Assembly (NCBI RefSeq): GCF_001647285.1
Contig: NZ_LRML01000006.1
Coordinates: 186,001-250,000, forward strand
From: Rufibacter roseus
GTDB taxonomy: Bacteria > Bacteroidota > Bacteroidia > Cytophagales > Hymenobacteraceae
Direction: 5' to 3'
Length of the DNA: 64,000 nt
Each line of letters opens with the position of its first letter. The stretch's first letter is position 1. Shown here piece by piece: positions 16,016 through 26,598 of this stretch. The notes beneath the pieces are model-generated. The model was not told the DNA's origin, ran no database searches, and saw only the letters and a program-made list of their open reading frames with translations. Position numbers and translations under genes: made by a program.

Positions 16016-18556
16016 ATGGCAGAAAACGAACGGATAATTCCCATAAACATTGAAGATGAAATGCGGGGGGCGTACATCGACTACTCGATGTCCGTGATTA
16101 TCTCCCGAGCCCTGCCCGACGTGCGGGACGGTCTTAAGCCAGTTCATCGGCGTGTTTTGTATGGGATGTCTGAATTAGGAGTTTCCTATAACAAAGCATA
16201 TAAGAAGTCGGCCAGGATTGTAGGAGAGGTGCTGGGTAAATATCACCCGCATGGTGACTCTTCTGTATACGACACTATGGTGCGTATGGCACAGCCCTGG
16301 TCTTTGCGTTACCCGTTGGTAGACGGACAAGGTAACTTTGGTTCTATTGACGGTGACTCTCCGGCGGCCATGCGTTACACCGAGGCCCGCCTGAAAAGAA
16401 TTGCTGACGAGTTGTTGGCAGACCTTGAGAAGAACACAGTCAACTTTGTTCCAAATTTTGACGACTCTCTCAAAGAGCCAAGCGTGTTGCCTGCTAAATT
16501 CCCGAATCTGTTGGTAAACGGAACTTCTGGTATTGCAGTGGGTATGGCTACCAATATGGCCCCCCACAACCTGACAGAAGTGGTGGACGGTATTATAGCC
16601 TACATTGATGACGAAGAGATCACCATTGCTGATCTTATGAAATTCGTCATTGCCCCAGACTTCCCGACCGGTGGTATCATCTACGGGTACGATGGCGTTA
16701 AGTCTGCTTTTGAAACCGGCCGTGGACGTGTCATTGTACGGGCGAAGGCAAACTTCGAGACCTCCAAAACCGGCAAAGAGCAGATTGTGGTGACGGAGAT
16801 TCCGTACATGGTGAACAAAGCGGCCATGATTGAAAAAACCGCTGCGCTCATCAACGACAAGAAAATTGAAGGCATCTCTGACCTACGTGACGAGTCAGAC
16901 CGTGAAGGTTTGCGCATTGTGTATGACCTTAAGCGTGATGCTATTCCGAACGTTGTTTTAAACAACCTGTTTAAGTACACGCAGCTACAGTCATCCTTCG
17001 GGGTGAACAACGTGGCACTGGTTGGTGGTCGCCCCATGACGCTGAACCTGAAAGACCTGGTGAAGCATTTCGTGGATCACCGTCATGAAGTGGTGATACG
17101 CCGCACCGAGTATGAACTGGAAGAAGCCCGCAAGCGTGCGCATATCTTAGAAGGTTTATTGATTGCCCTGGATAACCTGGACGAAGTAATCAATTTAATT
17201 CGCTCTTCCAGAGATCCTGAGGTAGCCCGCGTGGGGTTGATTGAGCGTTTTGCTCTTTCTGAAATACAAGCCCGTGCCATTCTGGACATGCGTCTGCAAA
17301 GACTGACGGGTCTGGAGCGTGACAAGATTGTAAAAGAATACGAAGAGATCAAGGCCTTGATTGATTACCTGACCTCCGTTTTAGCCGATGAAAATCTGCG
17401 CAAGGAAATCATCAAGAATGAATTGATTGAGGTGCGTGACCGCTACGGAGATGCCCGTCGCACTCAAATTGAAATGGTGTCTAGTGACATCTCTCTGGAA
17501 GACATGATTCCGGATGAGAACATGGTGATTACTATATCGCATGAGGGCTATATCAAGCGTACTGCACTGATTGAATACCGCAGCCAAAGTAGAGGCGGAG
17601 TGGGCTCCAGAGGAGTAGCTGCCTCTAAGCAAGACGACTTCACAGAGCATTTGTTTATTGCCAGCACGCACAATTACCTGCTCATCTTTACTGAATCTGG
17701 TAGAGTGTTCTGGGTGAAAGTGTATGAAATCCCTGAAGGAGGTAAGACCACCAAAGGCCGTGCTATTCAGAACCTTATCAATATTGAAAAAGATGACAAG
17801 GTTCGGGCGGTTATTAATGTACATGGGCTAAAAAATCCGGACTACGTACTAAACAACTTCTTAGTATTCTGTACCGAACAAGGTACCATCAAGAAAACGC
17901 CTTTAGAAGCGTACTCCCGCCCAAGAGCCACCGGTATTCAGGCTATCACCATCAATGAAGGCGACCGACTGTTAGATGTACAGTTGACCAACGGCGCCAA
18001 TGACGTGATCATTGCGCTTCGTTCCGGCAGGGCCGTTAGGTTCCCAGAATCCAAAGTGCGTGTTATGGGCCGGACCGCTGCCGGGGTTAGAGGTATCACC
18101 CTAGCCGATGAGCAAGATAAAGTAGTTGGTATGGTTTGTGTACATAACCCAGACACTAACTTACTGGTAGTTTCGGAAAAGGGCTTTGGAAAGCGTTCTG
18201 CCCTTGAAGAGTACCGCATTACTAACCGTGGTGGTAAAGGTGTGAAAACGCTGAACGTAACAGAGAAAACCGGCGCCTTGGTTTCTATACAAGGTGTGGT
18301 AGATACAGATGATTTAATGATCATCAATAAATCTGGCATCACCATCCGTCTGCGGGTAGCTGACCTGCGGGTAATTGGTAGAGTTTCTCAGGGTGTTAGA
18401 TTACTGAGGCTGAACGAAGGCGATGAAATTTCATCGGTGGCCAAAATTGAGGTTGAAGACAAGGCAGAGGTGATAGCTGTAGAATCAGAATTACCAGCCG
18501 ACGAAGCCTTGAACACAGATGATTTGATTGATCCAGAGACGATCAGTGAGAACTAA
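16016..18556 (+). CDS. gyrA: DNA gyrase subunit A
   Basis: GyrA cuts and rejoins DNA in the A2B2 gyrase complex. The 846-aa protein has the catalytic Tyr121 in AMRYTEARL and the quinolone-determining region [17 protein letters not shown], in which the usual Ser82 and Asp86 equivalents are unchanged, so no classical resistance substitution is visible. The C-terminal wrapping domain holds a GyrA-box-like [10 protein letters not shown] and ends in an acidic tail. A TATCTTTA promoter-like element lies about 65 bp upstream. Confidence 0.97.
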   Translation: MAENERIIPINIEDEMRGAYIDYSMSVIISRALPDVRDGLKPVHRRVLYGMSELGVSYNKAYKKSARIVGEVLGKYHPHGDSSVYDTMVRMAQPWSLRYPLVDGQGNFGSIDGDSPAAMRYTEARLKRIADELLADLEKNTVNFVPNFDDSLKEPSVLPAKFPNLLVNGTSGIAVGMATNMAPHNLTEVVDGIIAYIDDEEITIADLMKFVIAPDFPTGGIIYGYDGVKSAFETGRGRVIVRAKANFETSKTGKEQIVVTEIPYMVNKAAMIEKTAALINDKKIEGISDLRDESDREGLRIVYDLKRDAIPNVVLNNLFKYTQLQSSFGVNNVALVGGRPMTLNLKDLVKHFVDHRHEVVIRRTEYELEEARKRAHILEGLLIALDNLDEVINLIRSSRDPEVARVGLIERFALSEIQARAILDMRLQRLTGLERDKIVKEYEEIKALIDYLTSVLADENLRKEIIKNELIEVRDRYGDARRTQIEMVSSDISLEDMIPDENMVITISHEGYIKRTALIEYRSQSRGGVGSRGVAASKQDDFTEHLFIASTHNYLLIFTESGRVFWVKVYEIPEGGKTTKGRAIQNLINIEKDDKVRAVINVHGLKNPDYVLNNFLVFCTEQGTIKKTPLEAYSRPRATGIQAITINEGDRLLDVQLTNGANDVIIALRSGRAVRFPESKVRVMGRTAAGVRGITLADEQDKVVGMVCVHNPDTNLLVVSEKGFGKRSALEEYRITNRGGKGVKTLNVTEKTGALVSIQGVVDTDDLMIINKSGITIRLRVADLRVIGRVSQGVRLLRLNEGDEISSVAKIEVEDKAEVIAVESELPADEALNTDDLIDPETISEN

Positions 18557-18629
18557 CCCTTCCTTTGAATTAATTAGTAGATAAACTTTGTTGAACAAAA
18601 AACAAACAATAAACCAACTGAAGAAAGCA

Positions 18630-19787
18630 ATGAGAAAGTTTCTTTTAACGGCTTTTGCTGCTGTTTCAATGCAGGCTGCATTTGCCCAAAATAGCGCTGT
18701 GACTAGTGCTGCCATGTACCAGCAGAAAGGAACGCTAGATAAAGCCAAAACCGAGATTGATAAAGCGGTTGTGCATGAGAAAACCAAGGATAACCCAAAA
18801 GCCTGGTACACCAAAGGCTTGATTTACCAAGGGCTTGCCGTTCACCCAATCTATAGCAAAACCATAGATCCGGCTAAAGTTACGCAAGAGGCGTATGACG
18901 CTTTTCAAAAGGCTGTAGAGTTAGAGAAAGATGCCAAGAAAAAGCAGTATACAGAACTCTCTAACTTACAATTTGATCAGCTGAAGCAAAACTTGTATGT
19001 ATATGCCCTGAACAAAGGCGTAGAAGAGTACAACAACAAGAACTTCGCTGAAGCCAAGAATGCTTATTTAGAAGCCATCAAACATAGACCAGAGGATACA
19101 ACAGCGTATATCTATGCCGCTTATGCCGCCGCTGGGGCTGAAGACTATGCTGGAGCCAAACAGTTGTACAACACTTTGGTTGACAAAAAAATGGCTTCAT
19201 CAGAGGTGTATGGTCAATTACTGTACATTGCCACTGAAGTAGAGAAAAGCGATGAAGAGGCTCTTAAAGTATTAACCAAAGCTCGTGCTGCTTTCCCACA
19301 AGACCGTAACTTCATGCTTCAGGAACTAAGCTTGTTCTTAAAGACAGGCAAAGAAGAAGAAGCCATGAGCAAGTTAGATGCTGCCATCAAAGCTGACCCA
19401 ACCAATGCTAACTTGTACACTGTACGGGGCAACATGAATGAGCGCCTGAAAAAGCAGGATCAAGCCATTGCTGATTACAAGAAGGCAATTGAACTTGACC
19501 CATCCAGCTTTGACGCTCAGTACAACATGGGTGTTTATTACTACAACCAAGGTATCAACCTTAAAAACAGAGCCGAGAAAATGAGCTTGGCTCAATACCA
19601 AAAAAATGGTAAGGCTTTAGAAACCGAGGCTAATAAATTCTTCACCCAGGCGCTTCCATTTTTTGAAAGTGCGTTAAATGCAAAACCAAAAGACGTAACC
19701 ACCATCAAATCTTTGAACAAGGTTTATAATGCATTGGGTAGAAAAGCCGATGCAAACCGTATGGATACGTTACTACAGGAATTATAA
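18630..19787 (+). CDS. Secreted tetratricopeptide-repeat protein
   Basis: The 385-aa protein starts at ATG 18630 with a signal peptide (ending QAAFAQ). It carries several TPR units, for example AWYTKGLIYQGLAVHP, AKNAYLEAIKHRPEDTTAYIY, and the best repeat NERLKKQDQAIADYKKAIELDPSSFDAQYN cut into TPR helices around residues 275-305. TPR solenoids mediate protein-protein contacts. It follows gyrA by about 70 bp and ends in a strong terminator, so the two may share a transcript. Partner unknown. Confidence 0.82.
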   Translation: MRKFLLTAFAAVSMQAAFAQNSAVTSAAMYQQKGTLDKAKTEIDKAVVHEKTKDNPKAWYTKGLIYQGLAVHPIYSKTIDPAKVTQEAYDAFQKAVELEKDAKKKQYTELSNLQFDQLKQNLYVYALNKGVEEYNNKNFAEAKNAYLEAIKHRPEDTTAYIYAAYAAAGAEDYAGAKQLYNTLVDKKMASSEVYGQLLYIATEVEKSDEEALKVLTKARAAFPQDRNFMLQELSLFLKTGKEEEAMSKLDAAIKADPTNANLYTVRGNMNERLKKQDQAIADYKKAIELDPSSFDAQYNMGVYYYNQGINLKNRAEKMSLAQYQKNGKALETEANKFFTQALPFFESALNAKPKDVTTIKSLNKVYNALGRKADANRMDTLLQEL

Positions 19788-19796
19788 GATTTTGAT

Positions 19797-19841
19797 TATC
19801 AAATAAAAAAGGGGCTCTTGTAGCCCCTTTTTTATTTGATA
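19797..19841. terminator. Strong bidirectional terminator after the TPR gene
   Basis: Perfect 20-bp arms (core AAGGGGCT / AGCCCCTT) with a 5-nt loop and A/T tracts on both sides. Confidence 0.9.
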
Positions 19842-19861
19842 TAGGTTTAAGATACTACTGG

Positions 19862-19901
19862 CTGTTTTAGCCTTTGTTTTAGAAAAACAGACCCAAAACA
19901 G
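19862..19901. repeat. Nested palindrome repeat, copy 7
   Basis: CTGTTTT, TTGTTTT, AAAACAG and AAAACAG units in order, just after the terminator. The rest of the 19788-20044 gap shows nothing else. Confidence 0.75.
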
Positions 19902-20044
19902 GATATACAACTATAGATTGTAATACCCTTTTGCAACACCAGTACTATTATTCTCAGGAGCTGATTTTCATTTTTTTAGTAGGTCGTATAAGGCCTTATT
20001 AAAATTAACCAGTAGATTTAGAAGATTAATCTTTAACTCAAACT

Positions 20045-20422
20045 ATGAAAGGAATTGCCCTTATAGCCCACGATGGCAAAAAAGCAGAAATGGTGGCGTT
20101 TATCAAAGACCATTCAGAATTGTTCACACAGGTAAAATTAGTTGCCACCGGAACCACCGGTCAATATGTACAGCAGACTGGTTTGAAGGTGAAAAAACTT
20201 TTATCTGGCCCAAAAGGAGGCGACGCTCAGATAGCCAGTTTAGTGGCGGAAGGCAAACTAAGAGCAGTTATTTTCTTTAGAGATCCGCTGGGAAAACACC
20301 CACATGAACCAGATGTCCAAATGCTCATGCGCCTGTGCGATTTACATAATGTAGCCCTAGCCACAAACCCTTCTACGGCACGGCTTTTAGTTAAAGGACT
20401 CGAAGCCGAGTTCATGGGGTAA
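20045..20422 (+). CDS. mgsA: Methylglyoxal synthase
   Basis: MgsA converts dihydroxyacetone phosphate to methylglyoxal and phosphate, a bypass used when phosphate is low. The 125-aa protein starts MKGIALIAHDGKK, has the ATGTTGQ phosphate-binding loop near residue 36, SGPKGGDAQI carrying the catalytic Asp near residue 61 and the FFRDPLGKHPHEPDV segment with active-site His residues. The length is typical. Confidence 0.95.
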   Translation: MKGIALIAHDGKKAEMVAFIKDHSELFTQVKLVATGTTGQYVQQTGLKVKKLLSGPKGGDAQIASLVAEGKLRAVIFFRDPLGKHPHEPDVQMLMRLCDLHNVALATNPSTARLLVKGLEAEFMG

Positions 20423-20527
20423 TACTTCTTCTCAGGTCTGCGCTTCTCTTTTATCTCAAGTTAACCTTACTTTCATTCCCCCTGTATACCTCTTCAGTAT
20501 TAAATACTTTATAGGTAATATACAGAC

Positions 20528-21067
20528 ATGAAGGAGAAGTTGAAATGGATAGTGGTTAGCATGCTTTTTATAGCAGCTTGTAGCCCTGTGAGGGTGACTC
20601 CAATAGGCTCAAAAAGTGGGTTCACGTTACAAGAATACAAATCATTCGCTTTTTTAGAGGAGAATACTCTTTCTGATTCTATACCGGCCGCATATTCTGG
20701 TCAGGTTGATTTTCTAAAGCGAGAGATTAGAAAGCAACTGCAGGCACGTGGGTTAGCATATAACCCATCCCAACCAGACTTGCAGGTTAATATAGGCGTA
20801 ATGGTAGACGAGAAAGTGCAGACCCGCGAAACAAGCTTCAGGCAAGATGCACCTTATTATACCGGCCAGCGCCGCTACCATTGGGAAAGCGAAGAAATTC
20901 CAGTACGCACGTACAAACAGGGAATCGCTACTATTCATTTGGTAAACCGAGAGCAAAATGAGTTGGTTTGGGCAGGGGAGGTTTCCTCCGTTCTCCCTAG
21001 AAGCGAAGAGTCAATAGAGGAAAGAATTGCAGAGGCAATTGAAAAACTTTTCAAACAGGTGCCTTAA
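20528..21067 (+). CDS. DUF4136 lipoprotein
   Basis: The 179-aa product has a lipoprotein signal (VVSMLFIAACS) and the DUF4136 fold: KSFAFLEE near the N-terminus, REIRKQLQARGLAY in the middle and LVWAGEVSSVLPR near the end. DUF4136 proteins are envelope lipoproteins of unknown function common in Bacteroidota and Proteobacteria. Confidence 0.82.
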   Translation: MKEKLKWIVVSMLFIAACSPVRVTPIGSKSGFTLQEYKSFAFLEENTLSDSIPAAYSGQVDFLKREIRKQLQARGLAYNPSQPDLQVNIGVMVDEKVQTRETSFRQDAPYYTGQRRYHWESEEIPVRTYKQGIATIHLVNREQNELVWAGEVSSVLPRSEESIEERIAEAIEKLFKQVP

Positions 21068-21138
21068 TCTTGTGCATGCTTTAATACTACTGCTGAACCT
21101 GCACCGGTAGCTTATTTATTGTTCATAGAATTATTTTA

Positions 21139-21184
21139 GACTCTGTTTTTGCTGTTTTTCAAAAAACAGCCCCAAAACAGAGTC
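21139..21184. repeat. Nested palindrome repeat, copy 8
   Basis: A near-perfect copy in which the outer arms extend to GACTCTGTTTT / AAAACAGAGTC and the inner arms are CTGTTTTT / AAAAACAG. Confidence 0.8.
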
Positions 21185-21315
21185 TTTTGTTTGAAGAACA
21201 TTCTGTTGCCTTAAAAATATCTCCACGGGTATTTTATGTTTGCTGCAATGAGAAGGCATGACAATAATCATTCTTTTAAGTGACAGCGGTTCCTGACTGC
21301 TTATGCGGTACAATT

Positions 21316-21323
21316 TAATTTTG
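21316..21323 (+). promoter_or_regulatory. Bacteroidota -7 promoter element (TAATTTTG)
   Basis: TAATTTTG matches the TAnnTTTG consensus and lies 20 bp before the ATG of the coiled-coil gene that leads the pta-ackA operon. Confidence 0.6.
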
Positions 21324-21342
21324 TAGCATAAACGATCAGGTC

Positions 21343-21789
21343 ATGAAAAATTCAATTGTTATTGCAGAATTACTTGAGGAACTGCAGGAGCTACACCAAA
21401 CCATTCAGCAGTGGACAGCAGAGTTTAATATACTAGAGAAGGAGTTTTTGCTATTGAAAAAGCAATTAACTTCAGTTGTTTTACCGAACATACAGCGCGA
21501 TTCTATTGACAAAGCTCCGGCTATTTTACAAATAGCTGCTCAATTTGAAAGAAGCCTAAAAGCCTACAATGCTGAGCTACTGGAGTATGTGCTGCAGTTA
21601 GATAGTTACATAGCTAAACCTGAACAAAGTTTCAGCGTCAGTTTCATAACAACTTACTCCAGATTGCAGGCTAAGCTAGCTCATCTTAAATCATCATTCC
21701 AAGAGGTGTTCTCTCTGTTTGTACAATTTCCAAAAGGCTGTATAAACAAAACCACACCTGAGCAGGAGTCGTTTACACAGGTATATTAG
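21343..21789 (+). CDS. Helical/coiled-coil protein of unknown function preceding pta
   Basis: The 148-aa product is almost entirely alpha-helical, with heptad-like Leu/Ile patterns (LLEELQELHQTIQQWTAEF) and no signal peptide. I recognise no family. It ends 12 bp before pta and has its own promoter, so it is probably co-expressed with pta and ackA. An adaptor role in acetate metabolism would be speculation. Confidence 0.6.
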   Translation: MKNSIVIAELLEELQELHQTIQQWTAEFNILEKEFLLLKKQLTSVVLPNIQRDSIDKAPAILQIAAQFERSLKAYNAELLEYVLQLDSYIAKPEQSFSVSFITTYSRLQAKLAHLKSSFQEVFSLFVQFPKGCINKTTPEQESFTQVY

Positions 21790-21801
21790 TGTATCTGTAC
21801 T

Positions 21802-23898
21802 ATGACCAAAAATATATTCATTGCCTCTGCAGAACCTTATAGCGGAAAGTCACTTATTGCGCTGGGGCTGGTAAACATGCTGCTGGGTAAGGCGCAGAAA
21901 ATTGGCTATTTCAAGCCTGTTGTCAATGCTGATACACCAGATAAAAAGGATGTACACATCCAGACGGTTTTAACTCATTTTGACCTGCCCATTTCCTATG
22001 AACAAGCCTACGCCTTTACCCGGCAGGAGGTGATGCGGCATTTTGAAAACGAGACCCAGGGCCAGATGATTGATGCTATTATTGACAAGTTCAAGAAACT
22101 GGAAGCTCAATGTGATTTTACAGTTGTAGAAGGTAGTGACTTTTTGGGAGAGGGCGCCGCTTTTGAGTTTGACTTAAACTTACTCATTGCTAAAAATTTA
22201 GGAACACCTGCCATTCTGGTGGCCTCCGGAGAAAATAAATCCCCTGAGCAGGTAATACAAACTGTGTTGAACCTGCTTCACAATTTCAATGACCGCGAGG
22301 TTCAGGTTTTGGCCATTGTCGCTAACAAAATAAACCCAGCAGACCTGGAAACGGTGCAGCAGCGGATTACGGAAGTAGTACCACCTGAAATTATACTGGC
22401 GGTTATTCCGCAAGATAATGCCTTGCAAAACCCTACAGTTAAAGATATTTTCGAGAGCCTGAACGGCAAGCTCATTTTTGGCGAAGACCAGCTCACCAAT
22501 CAGGTAGATAACTTTATAACGGGTGCCATGAACGTGCCCAACTTCTTAAACTACCTGAAAGAAAATGTTCTGATTGTGACTCCTGGTGATAGGGGAGACA
22601 TTATTGTCAGTTCATTACAGGCTAATCTTTCGTCCAGCTATCCTCGCATTGCCGGTATAGTGCTAACCGCGGGTTATGAGCCTGAAGAACCTATTATCCG
22701 CTTAATAAACGGGCTGCAAAACGTGGTTCCCATCTTATGCGTGAGCAATGGCACCTTTGAAACCATTACGAAAGTAGCCGCAGTAAAAGCGCGCATTACG
22801 CCAGACAACACTAAGAAAATTCAGCTGGCCATTGATTCTTTCAACCGCCATATTGATGTAGAGGCACTTGATTCACGCATTGCAACTTATCACTCAGAAG
22901 CCATTACCCCTCACATGTTCCAATACCAACTAGGGCAGTGGGCCAGGAGGGAACGGAAGCACATTGTTCTGCCCGAGGGTAATGATGATCGGATATTAAG
23001 AGCAGCAGCCCGTTTAGTGGCGCAGGATATTGTCCATCTTACCTTGTTGGGAAACCCTTCAGAAATAGCGGCCTCTATCAAGCGCCTGGGTCTTAATTTA
23101 GATCTAGATAGAATAAATATTCTTAACCCCGCCCAGTCTGAGCAGTATAATTTATACGTGGAAACGCTGTATGAGCTACGAAAAGACAAGCAGGTGACTT
23201 TAGAAATGGCCCGTGACCTGATGACAGACGTTTCTTACTTTGGTACTATGATGGTGTACAAAGGCCACGCTGACGGAATGGTTTCCGGGGCGGTACATAC
23301 TACGCAGCACACCATCAGGCCCGCGCTACAGTTCATTAAAACCAAGCCAGGTATTTCTACCGTTTCATCTGTTTTCTTTATGTGTCTGGAAGACAGGGTT
23401 TCTGTTTTCGGTGATTGCGCCGTGAATCCAAACCCTACCGCTCGGCAATTAGCTGAGATAGCTATTTCCTCGGCAGATACCAGCAAACGGTTTGGTATTG
23501 ACCCAAGAGTTGCCATGTTATCTTATTCATCTGGCACATCAGGAGTGGGGGAAGAAGTGGAGAAGGTTAGAAAAGCAACAGAGCTGGTAAAAGAACTTCG
23601 GCCCGATTTGAAAGTGGAAGGTCCAATACAATATGATGCGGCCGTAGACCCGCTGGTGGGCAAACAGAAAATGCCCAATTCAGAAGTGGCGGGTAAAGCC
23701 AGCGTACTTATTTTCCCAGACCTGAACACCGGCAACAATACGTACAAAGCTGTACAGCGCGAAACCGGAGCCTTAGCCATTGGCCCTATGCTACAGGGCC
23801 TCAATAAACCAGTGAATGATTTAAGCCGGGGTTGTACTGTAGATGATATTTTCAATACCGTTGTAATCACGGCCATTCAAAGCCAACAGGAGGATTAA
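21802..23898 (+). CDS. pta: Phosphate acetyltransferase (long form)
   Basis: Pta interconverts acetyl-CoA and acetyl phosphate. The 698-aa protein has an N-terminal BioD-like P-loop region (SAEPYSGKSLIALG), a central DRTGG-type domain and the C-terminal PTA_PTB catalytic domain (KHIVLPEGNDDRILRAA from about residue 390, then SSADTSKRFGIDP and GPIQYDAAVDP). The length matches the E. coli-type long Pta, where the extra domains modulate activity. It is followed by ackA 21 bp downstream. Confidence 0.96.
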   Translation: MTKNIFIASAEPYSGKSLIALGLVNMLLGKAQKIGYFKPVVNADTPDKKDVHIQTVLTHFDLPISYEQAYAFTRQEVMRHFENETQGQMIDAIIDKFKKLEAQCDFTVVEGSDFLGEGAAFEFDLNLLIAKNLGTPAILVASGENKSPEQVIQTVLNLLHNFNDREVQVLAIVANKINPADLETVQQRITEVVPPEIILAVIPQDNALQNPTVKDIFESLNGKLIFGEDQLTNQVDNFITGAMNVPNFLNYLKENVLIVTPGDRGDIIVSSLQANLSSSYPRIAGIVLTAGYEPEEPIIRLINGLQNVVPILCVSNGTFETITKVAAVKARITPDNTKKIQLAIDSFNRHIDVEALDSRIATYHSEAITPHMFQYQLGQWARRERKHIVLPEGNDDRILRAAARLVAQDIVHLTLLGNPSEIAASIKRLGLNLDLDRINILNPAQSEQYNLYVETLYELRKDKQVTLEMARDLMTDVSYFGTMMVYKGHADGMVSGAVHTTQHTIRPALQFIKTKPGISTVSSVFFMCLEDRVSVFGDCAVNPNPTARQLAEIAISSADTSKRFGIDPRVAMLSYSSGTSGVGEEVEKVRKATELVKELRPDLKVEGPIQYDAAVDPLVGKQKMPNSEVAGKASVLIFPDLNTGNNTYKAVQRETGALAIGPMLQGLNKPVNDLSRGCTVDDIFNTVVITAIQSQQED

Positions 23899-23919
23899 AT
23901 TTAGCAGAGATTCATTTCT

Positions 23920-25116
23920 ATGAACATATTCGTGATTAATGCCGGCAGCAGTTCCGTTAAATACCAGCTGTTTAAGATGCCTGCCGAAAAACCTATTTGC
24001 AGTGGACTGATAGAACGAATTGGCTTACCAGATTCTATCATCACCCACAAAATATTCTCAAACGGCGAGGAAAATATTACTCGTGCTGAATTGCCTCTAC
24101 CAGACCATCAGATGGCTTTGTTAGAAGTAGTTAAATTACTTACTGAACCAGGAATCGGTATAATTCAAGATCCGGCGGAGATAGGGGTGGTAGGGCATAG
24201 GGTAGTGCATGGCGGGGAGCGTTTTTCAGAAACCACCATTATTTCTCCGGAAGTGAAAGAAGAAATAAAACAGCTTATCTCGTTGGCTCCTTTACATAAT
24301 CCGGGAAATTTTCAGGGAATAGAAGTGGCTGAAAAGCTGTTTCCCCACGCTACGCAAATAGCTGTTTTTGATACCGCTTTTCACCAGACCATGCCCGAAA
24401 AGGCGTTCAGGTATGCTGTTCCTACTAATTTATATCATGAGCTTGGGGTACGGGTGTATGGCTTCCATGGCACCAGCCACAAATACGTGGCAGAAAAGGC
24501 TGCCAACTACCTTAATAAACCTGAGGCAAAAATCATTACTATTCACTTAGGAAACGGCTGCAGCATAGCGGCGGTAAAGGCTGGTAAATGCATAGACACT
24601 AGTATGGGTTTCACACCCTTAGACGGTCTGATCATGGGTACACGGTCTGGTGCTATTGATGCTTCGGTAGTATTTTACTTAGCCTCTAAAGCTGGCCTGA
24701 CGGTTGAGCAAATAGATATTTTGCTTAATAGAAAGAGTGGAATGCTCGGTCTTACTGGTTTCAGTGACATGCGGGAAGTTCAGAAAGCCCGCGATGCTGG
24801 CGATGCAGATGCTCACTTAGCTTACGAGATGTATGCATACCGTATTCAGAAGTACATAGGTTCGTACGTAGCCGCACTAAATGGCTTGGATGCGCTTGTA
24901 TTTACCGCGGGTGTAGGAGAAAATGATGCTTTGACTCGTGAACTGGTTTGCAGCAACATGACTTTCTTTGGCTTACAGATTGACCTGAATAAAAATGCAG
25001 AAAGAAGTTCAGAGCTTCGGGAAATCAATAGTGACGCTGCCACTACAAAGATTCTAATTATTCCAACCAATGAAGAACTTGAAATCGCTAATCAGTGCGT
25101 TCAACTCTTGGCTTAG
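23920..25116 (+). CDS. ackA: Acetate kinase
   Basis: AckA makes ATP and acetate from acetyl phosphate. The 398-aa ASKHA-fold protein begins NAGSSSVKYQLF and contains VVGHRVVHGGE, FDTAFHQTMP, VYGFHGTSHKYV, MGTRSGAIDASV and FTAGVGEND motifs. With pta it forms the acetate overflow and acetate activation pathway. Confidence 0.97.
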   Translation: MNIFVINAGSSSVKYQLFKMPAEKPICSGLIERIGLPDSIITHKIFSNGEENITRAELPLPDHQMALLEVVKLLTEPGIGIIQDPAEIGVVGHRVVHGGERFSETTIISPEVKEEIKQLISLAPLHNPGNFQGIEVAEKLFPHATQIAVFDTAFHQTMPEKAFRYAVPTNLYHELGVRVYGFHGTSHKYVAEKAANYLNKPEAKIITIHLGNGCSIAAVKAGKCIDTSMGFTPLDGLIMGTRSGAIDASVVFYLASKAGLTVEQIDILLNRKSGMLGLTGFSDMREVQKARDAGDADAHLAYEMYAYRIQKYIGSYVAALNGLDALVFTAGVGENDALTRELVCSNMTFFGLQIDLNKNAERSSELREINSDAATTKILIIPTNEELEIANQCVQLLA

Positions 25117-25318
25117 TAAGCTAAAATCAATTGAATGATCATTAACGCTCGTAGGATGGCAAATTTTCTTCAAAACGGAAATCAATGAGAGTAGGCGTGG
25201 GTTAAGAATAACTACTTAACATAATATAAATTATAAGACTTTAATAGTAATCTGTTTCTGAACCACCATAGCCACTATATCGGCTTGAAACTTCAAAATA
25301 AATTTTCTCGCTCTGATT

Positions 25319-25358
25319 CTGTTTTTGGCCTGTTTTTCTAATAATAAACCTAAAACAG
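25319..25358. repeat. Nested palindrome repeat, copy 9
   Basis: CTGTTTT, CTGTTTT, degenerate inner right arm and AAAACAG. It lies in the convergent gap between ackA and the DUF2459 gene; the remainder of that 247-bp gap is featureless and AT-rich. Confidence 0.65.
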
Positions 25359-25363
25359 TTTCA

Positions 25364-26038
25364 TCATTTATAATGATAAAAGATGCCTTTGTAAAACGGT
25401 GTCCAAAGGCTTGCTTTTTGACCGGCGGCTTTTAAACCGTTATTGGCCCAGGTGTTGCAAGTGTAAAATAAATTGTAGCTGCCGTGGGCTTCGTAAAAGG
25501 CATCATCAGGTCCGTAGTTAGCGTTCGTTTTGATGTAGATGGCTTTACCAGATCCATCTTCTTTAAAACGGGCTTTCACATAGCTAACCAGCCGTTGGTA
25601 CTGCTCTGCACTCATATTAATGCGCCGACAGATATCACTCTCATACATGTTGCGGTAAAAAGTAGCATGCATGGCTGAGTAACTTAATCCGAAGACTGCT
25701 TTCAACGCGGTGCTTGGTTTCAAGTCGGCCCATGTAGGAGTTTCCAGATAGAAGCCTTTGTCACCCCAGCCAAGGGCTACATATTTTGCCAAAGTGTCTT
25801 TGCCCTCCGTATTTGCAATGGGTATAAATTGCTCCCAATCCATATACTGCGTCTTTACAGGCAACACTAAGTCTGTATGTACGCCATTGGTGAGAATGTA
25901 TATAGAGACCTCTTGCTTATCGTTTGGCTCAGGCTCCACGGCTATCCGGGAAAGCATAAAAGCAGCCAGCAGATACAACACCACTAAAGCTAGTAGTACC
26001 AGCAACACAATCCCTACTATTTTTAAAGCCACTTTCAA
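25364..26038 (-). CDS. DUF2459 / TIGR02117 family membrane-anchored protein
   Basis: The 224-aa protein has an N-terminal transmembrane helix (IVGIVLLVLLALVVLYLLAA) and a periplasmic DUF2459 domain with GVHTDLVLPV, the ALGWGDKGFYLETPTWADL segment and TCNTWANNGLKAAG. The domain resembles NlpC/P60-like papain folds, with the NGVHTD His and the TCNTW Cys as candidate active residues. Function is unknown. The frame opens with TTG at 26038; no ATG precedes the membrane helix before an upstream stop. Confidence 0.75.
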   Translation of the reverse strand: MKVALKIVGIVLLVLLALVVLYLLAAFMLSRIAVEPEPNDKQEVSIYILTNGVHTDLVLPVKTQYMDWEQFIPIANTEGKDTLAKYVALGWGDKGFYLETPTWADLKPSTALKAVFGLSYSAMHATFYRNMYESDICRRINMSAEQYQRLVSYVKARFKEDGSGKAIYIKTNANYGPDDAFYEAHGSYNLFYTCNTWANNGLKAAGQKASLWTPFYKGIFYHYK

Positions 26039-26108
26039 ACTGGTTCGCTTATTATAACAATTGCAATGATTATGTTAACTAAGAACTGAAAGAACTGCCA
26101 TTAACCCT

Positions 26109-26594
26109 TTATTCCTTCTTTTTCCCCGCTAAGGTTTTGTCAAAGAAAATAAACCGGTGGTCGTATTCAAAAGGCTCACGGGCTATGATTTGTACTTGAG
26201 CAAACTCCGGGTGACGGGCATTCAGTACAAAATTATTCTCAGCAGGTACAATGGCAGAAGGCACCTGCAGCAGCAGCGACTCTCCTTTCTGGTACCATGC
26301 TGAACCTATGGGTTGCGTGAGGGCATAATGGCTTTCCACTTTCCAGCTTTTAGGCAAATCCTTCTGGGAAACTACCGTTACAGAGGCTTTATTAGGCACT
26401 TCCAGCACCATAATGGTAAATCTTCCTCCCAATATCCCCTGCCCCATTTTGTGCACCATGTTCTCCATTGAGGCCAGTGAACGGCTTGAGCCAGCGTATA
26501 TGACAAATTCACCGTCGTAGTTCCAGCGGCCAGAGAATCCTGGCGCATACAAGCGGTCTGCGAAACGCTCAAATACAATGCGGTACAGGTGCAT
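26109..26594 (-). CDS. RES-domain toxin (type II toxin-antitoxin)
   Basis: RES toxins deplete cellular NAD+. The 161-aa protein starts at ATG 26594 with HLYRIVFERFAD, followed by FSGRWNYDGEFVIYAGSSRSLASMENMVH, which carries the Arg, Glu and Ser residues that name the family. It lies 4 bp after the stop of the Xre-type antitoxin gene, the standard order for RES-Xre modules. A longer TTG-started frame exists but overlaps the antitoxin and lacks support. Confidence 0.88.
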   Translation of the reverse strand: MHLYRIVFERFADRLYAPGFSGRWNYDGEFVIYAGSSRSLASMENMVHKMGQGILGGRFTIMVLEVPNKASVTVVSQKDLPKSWKVESHYALTQPIGSAWYQKGESLLLQVPSAIVPAENNFVLNARHPEFAQVQIIAREPFEYDHRFIFFDKTLAGKKKE

Positions 26595-26598
26595 AGAG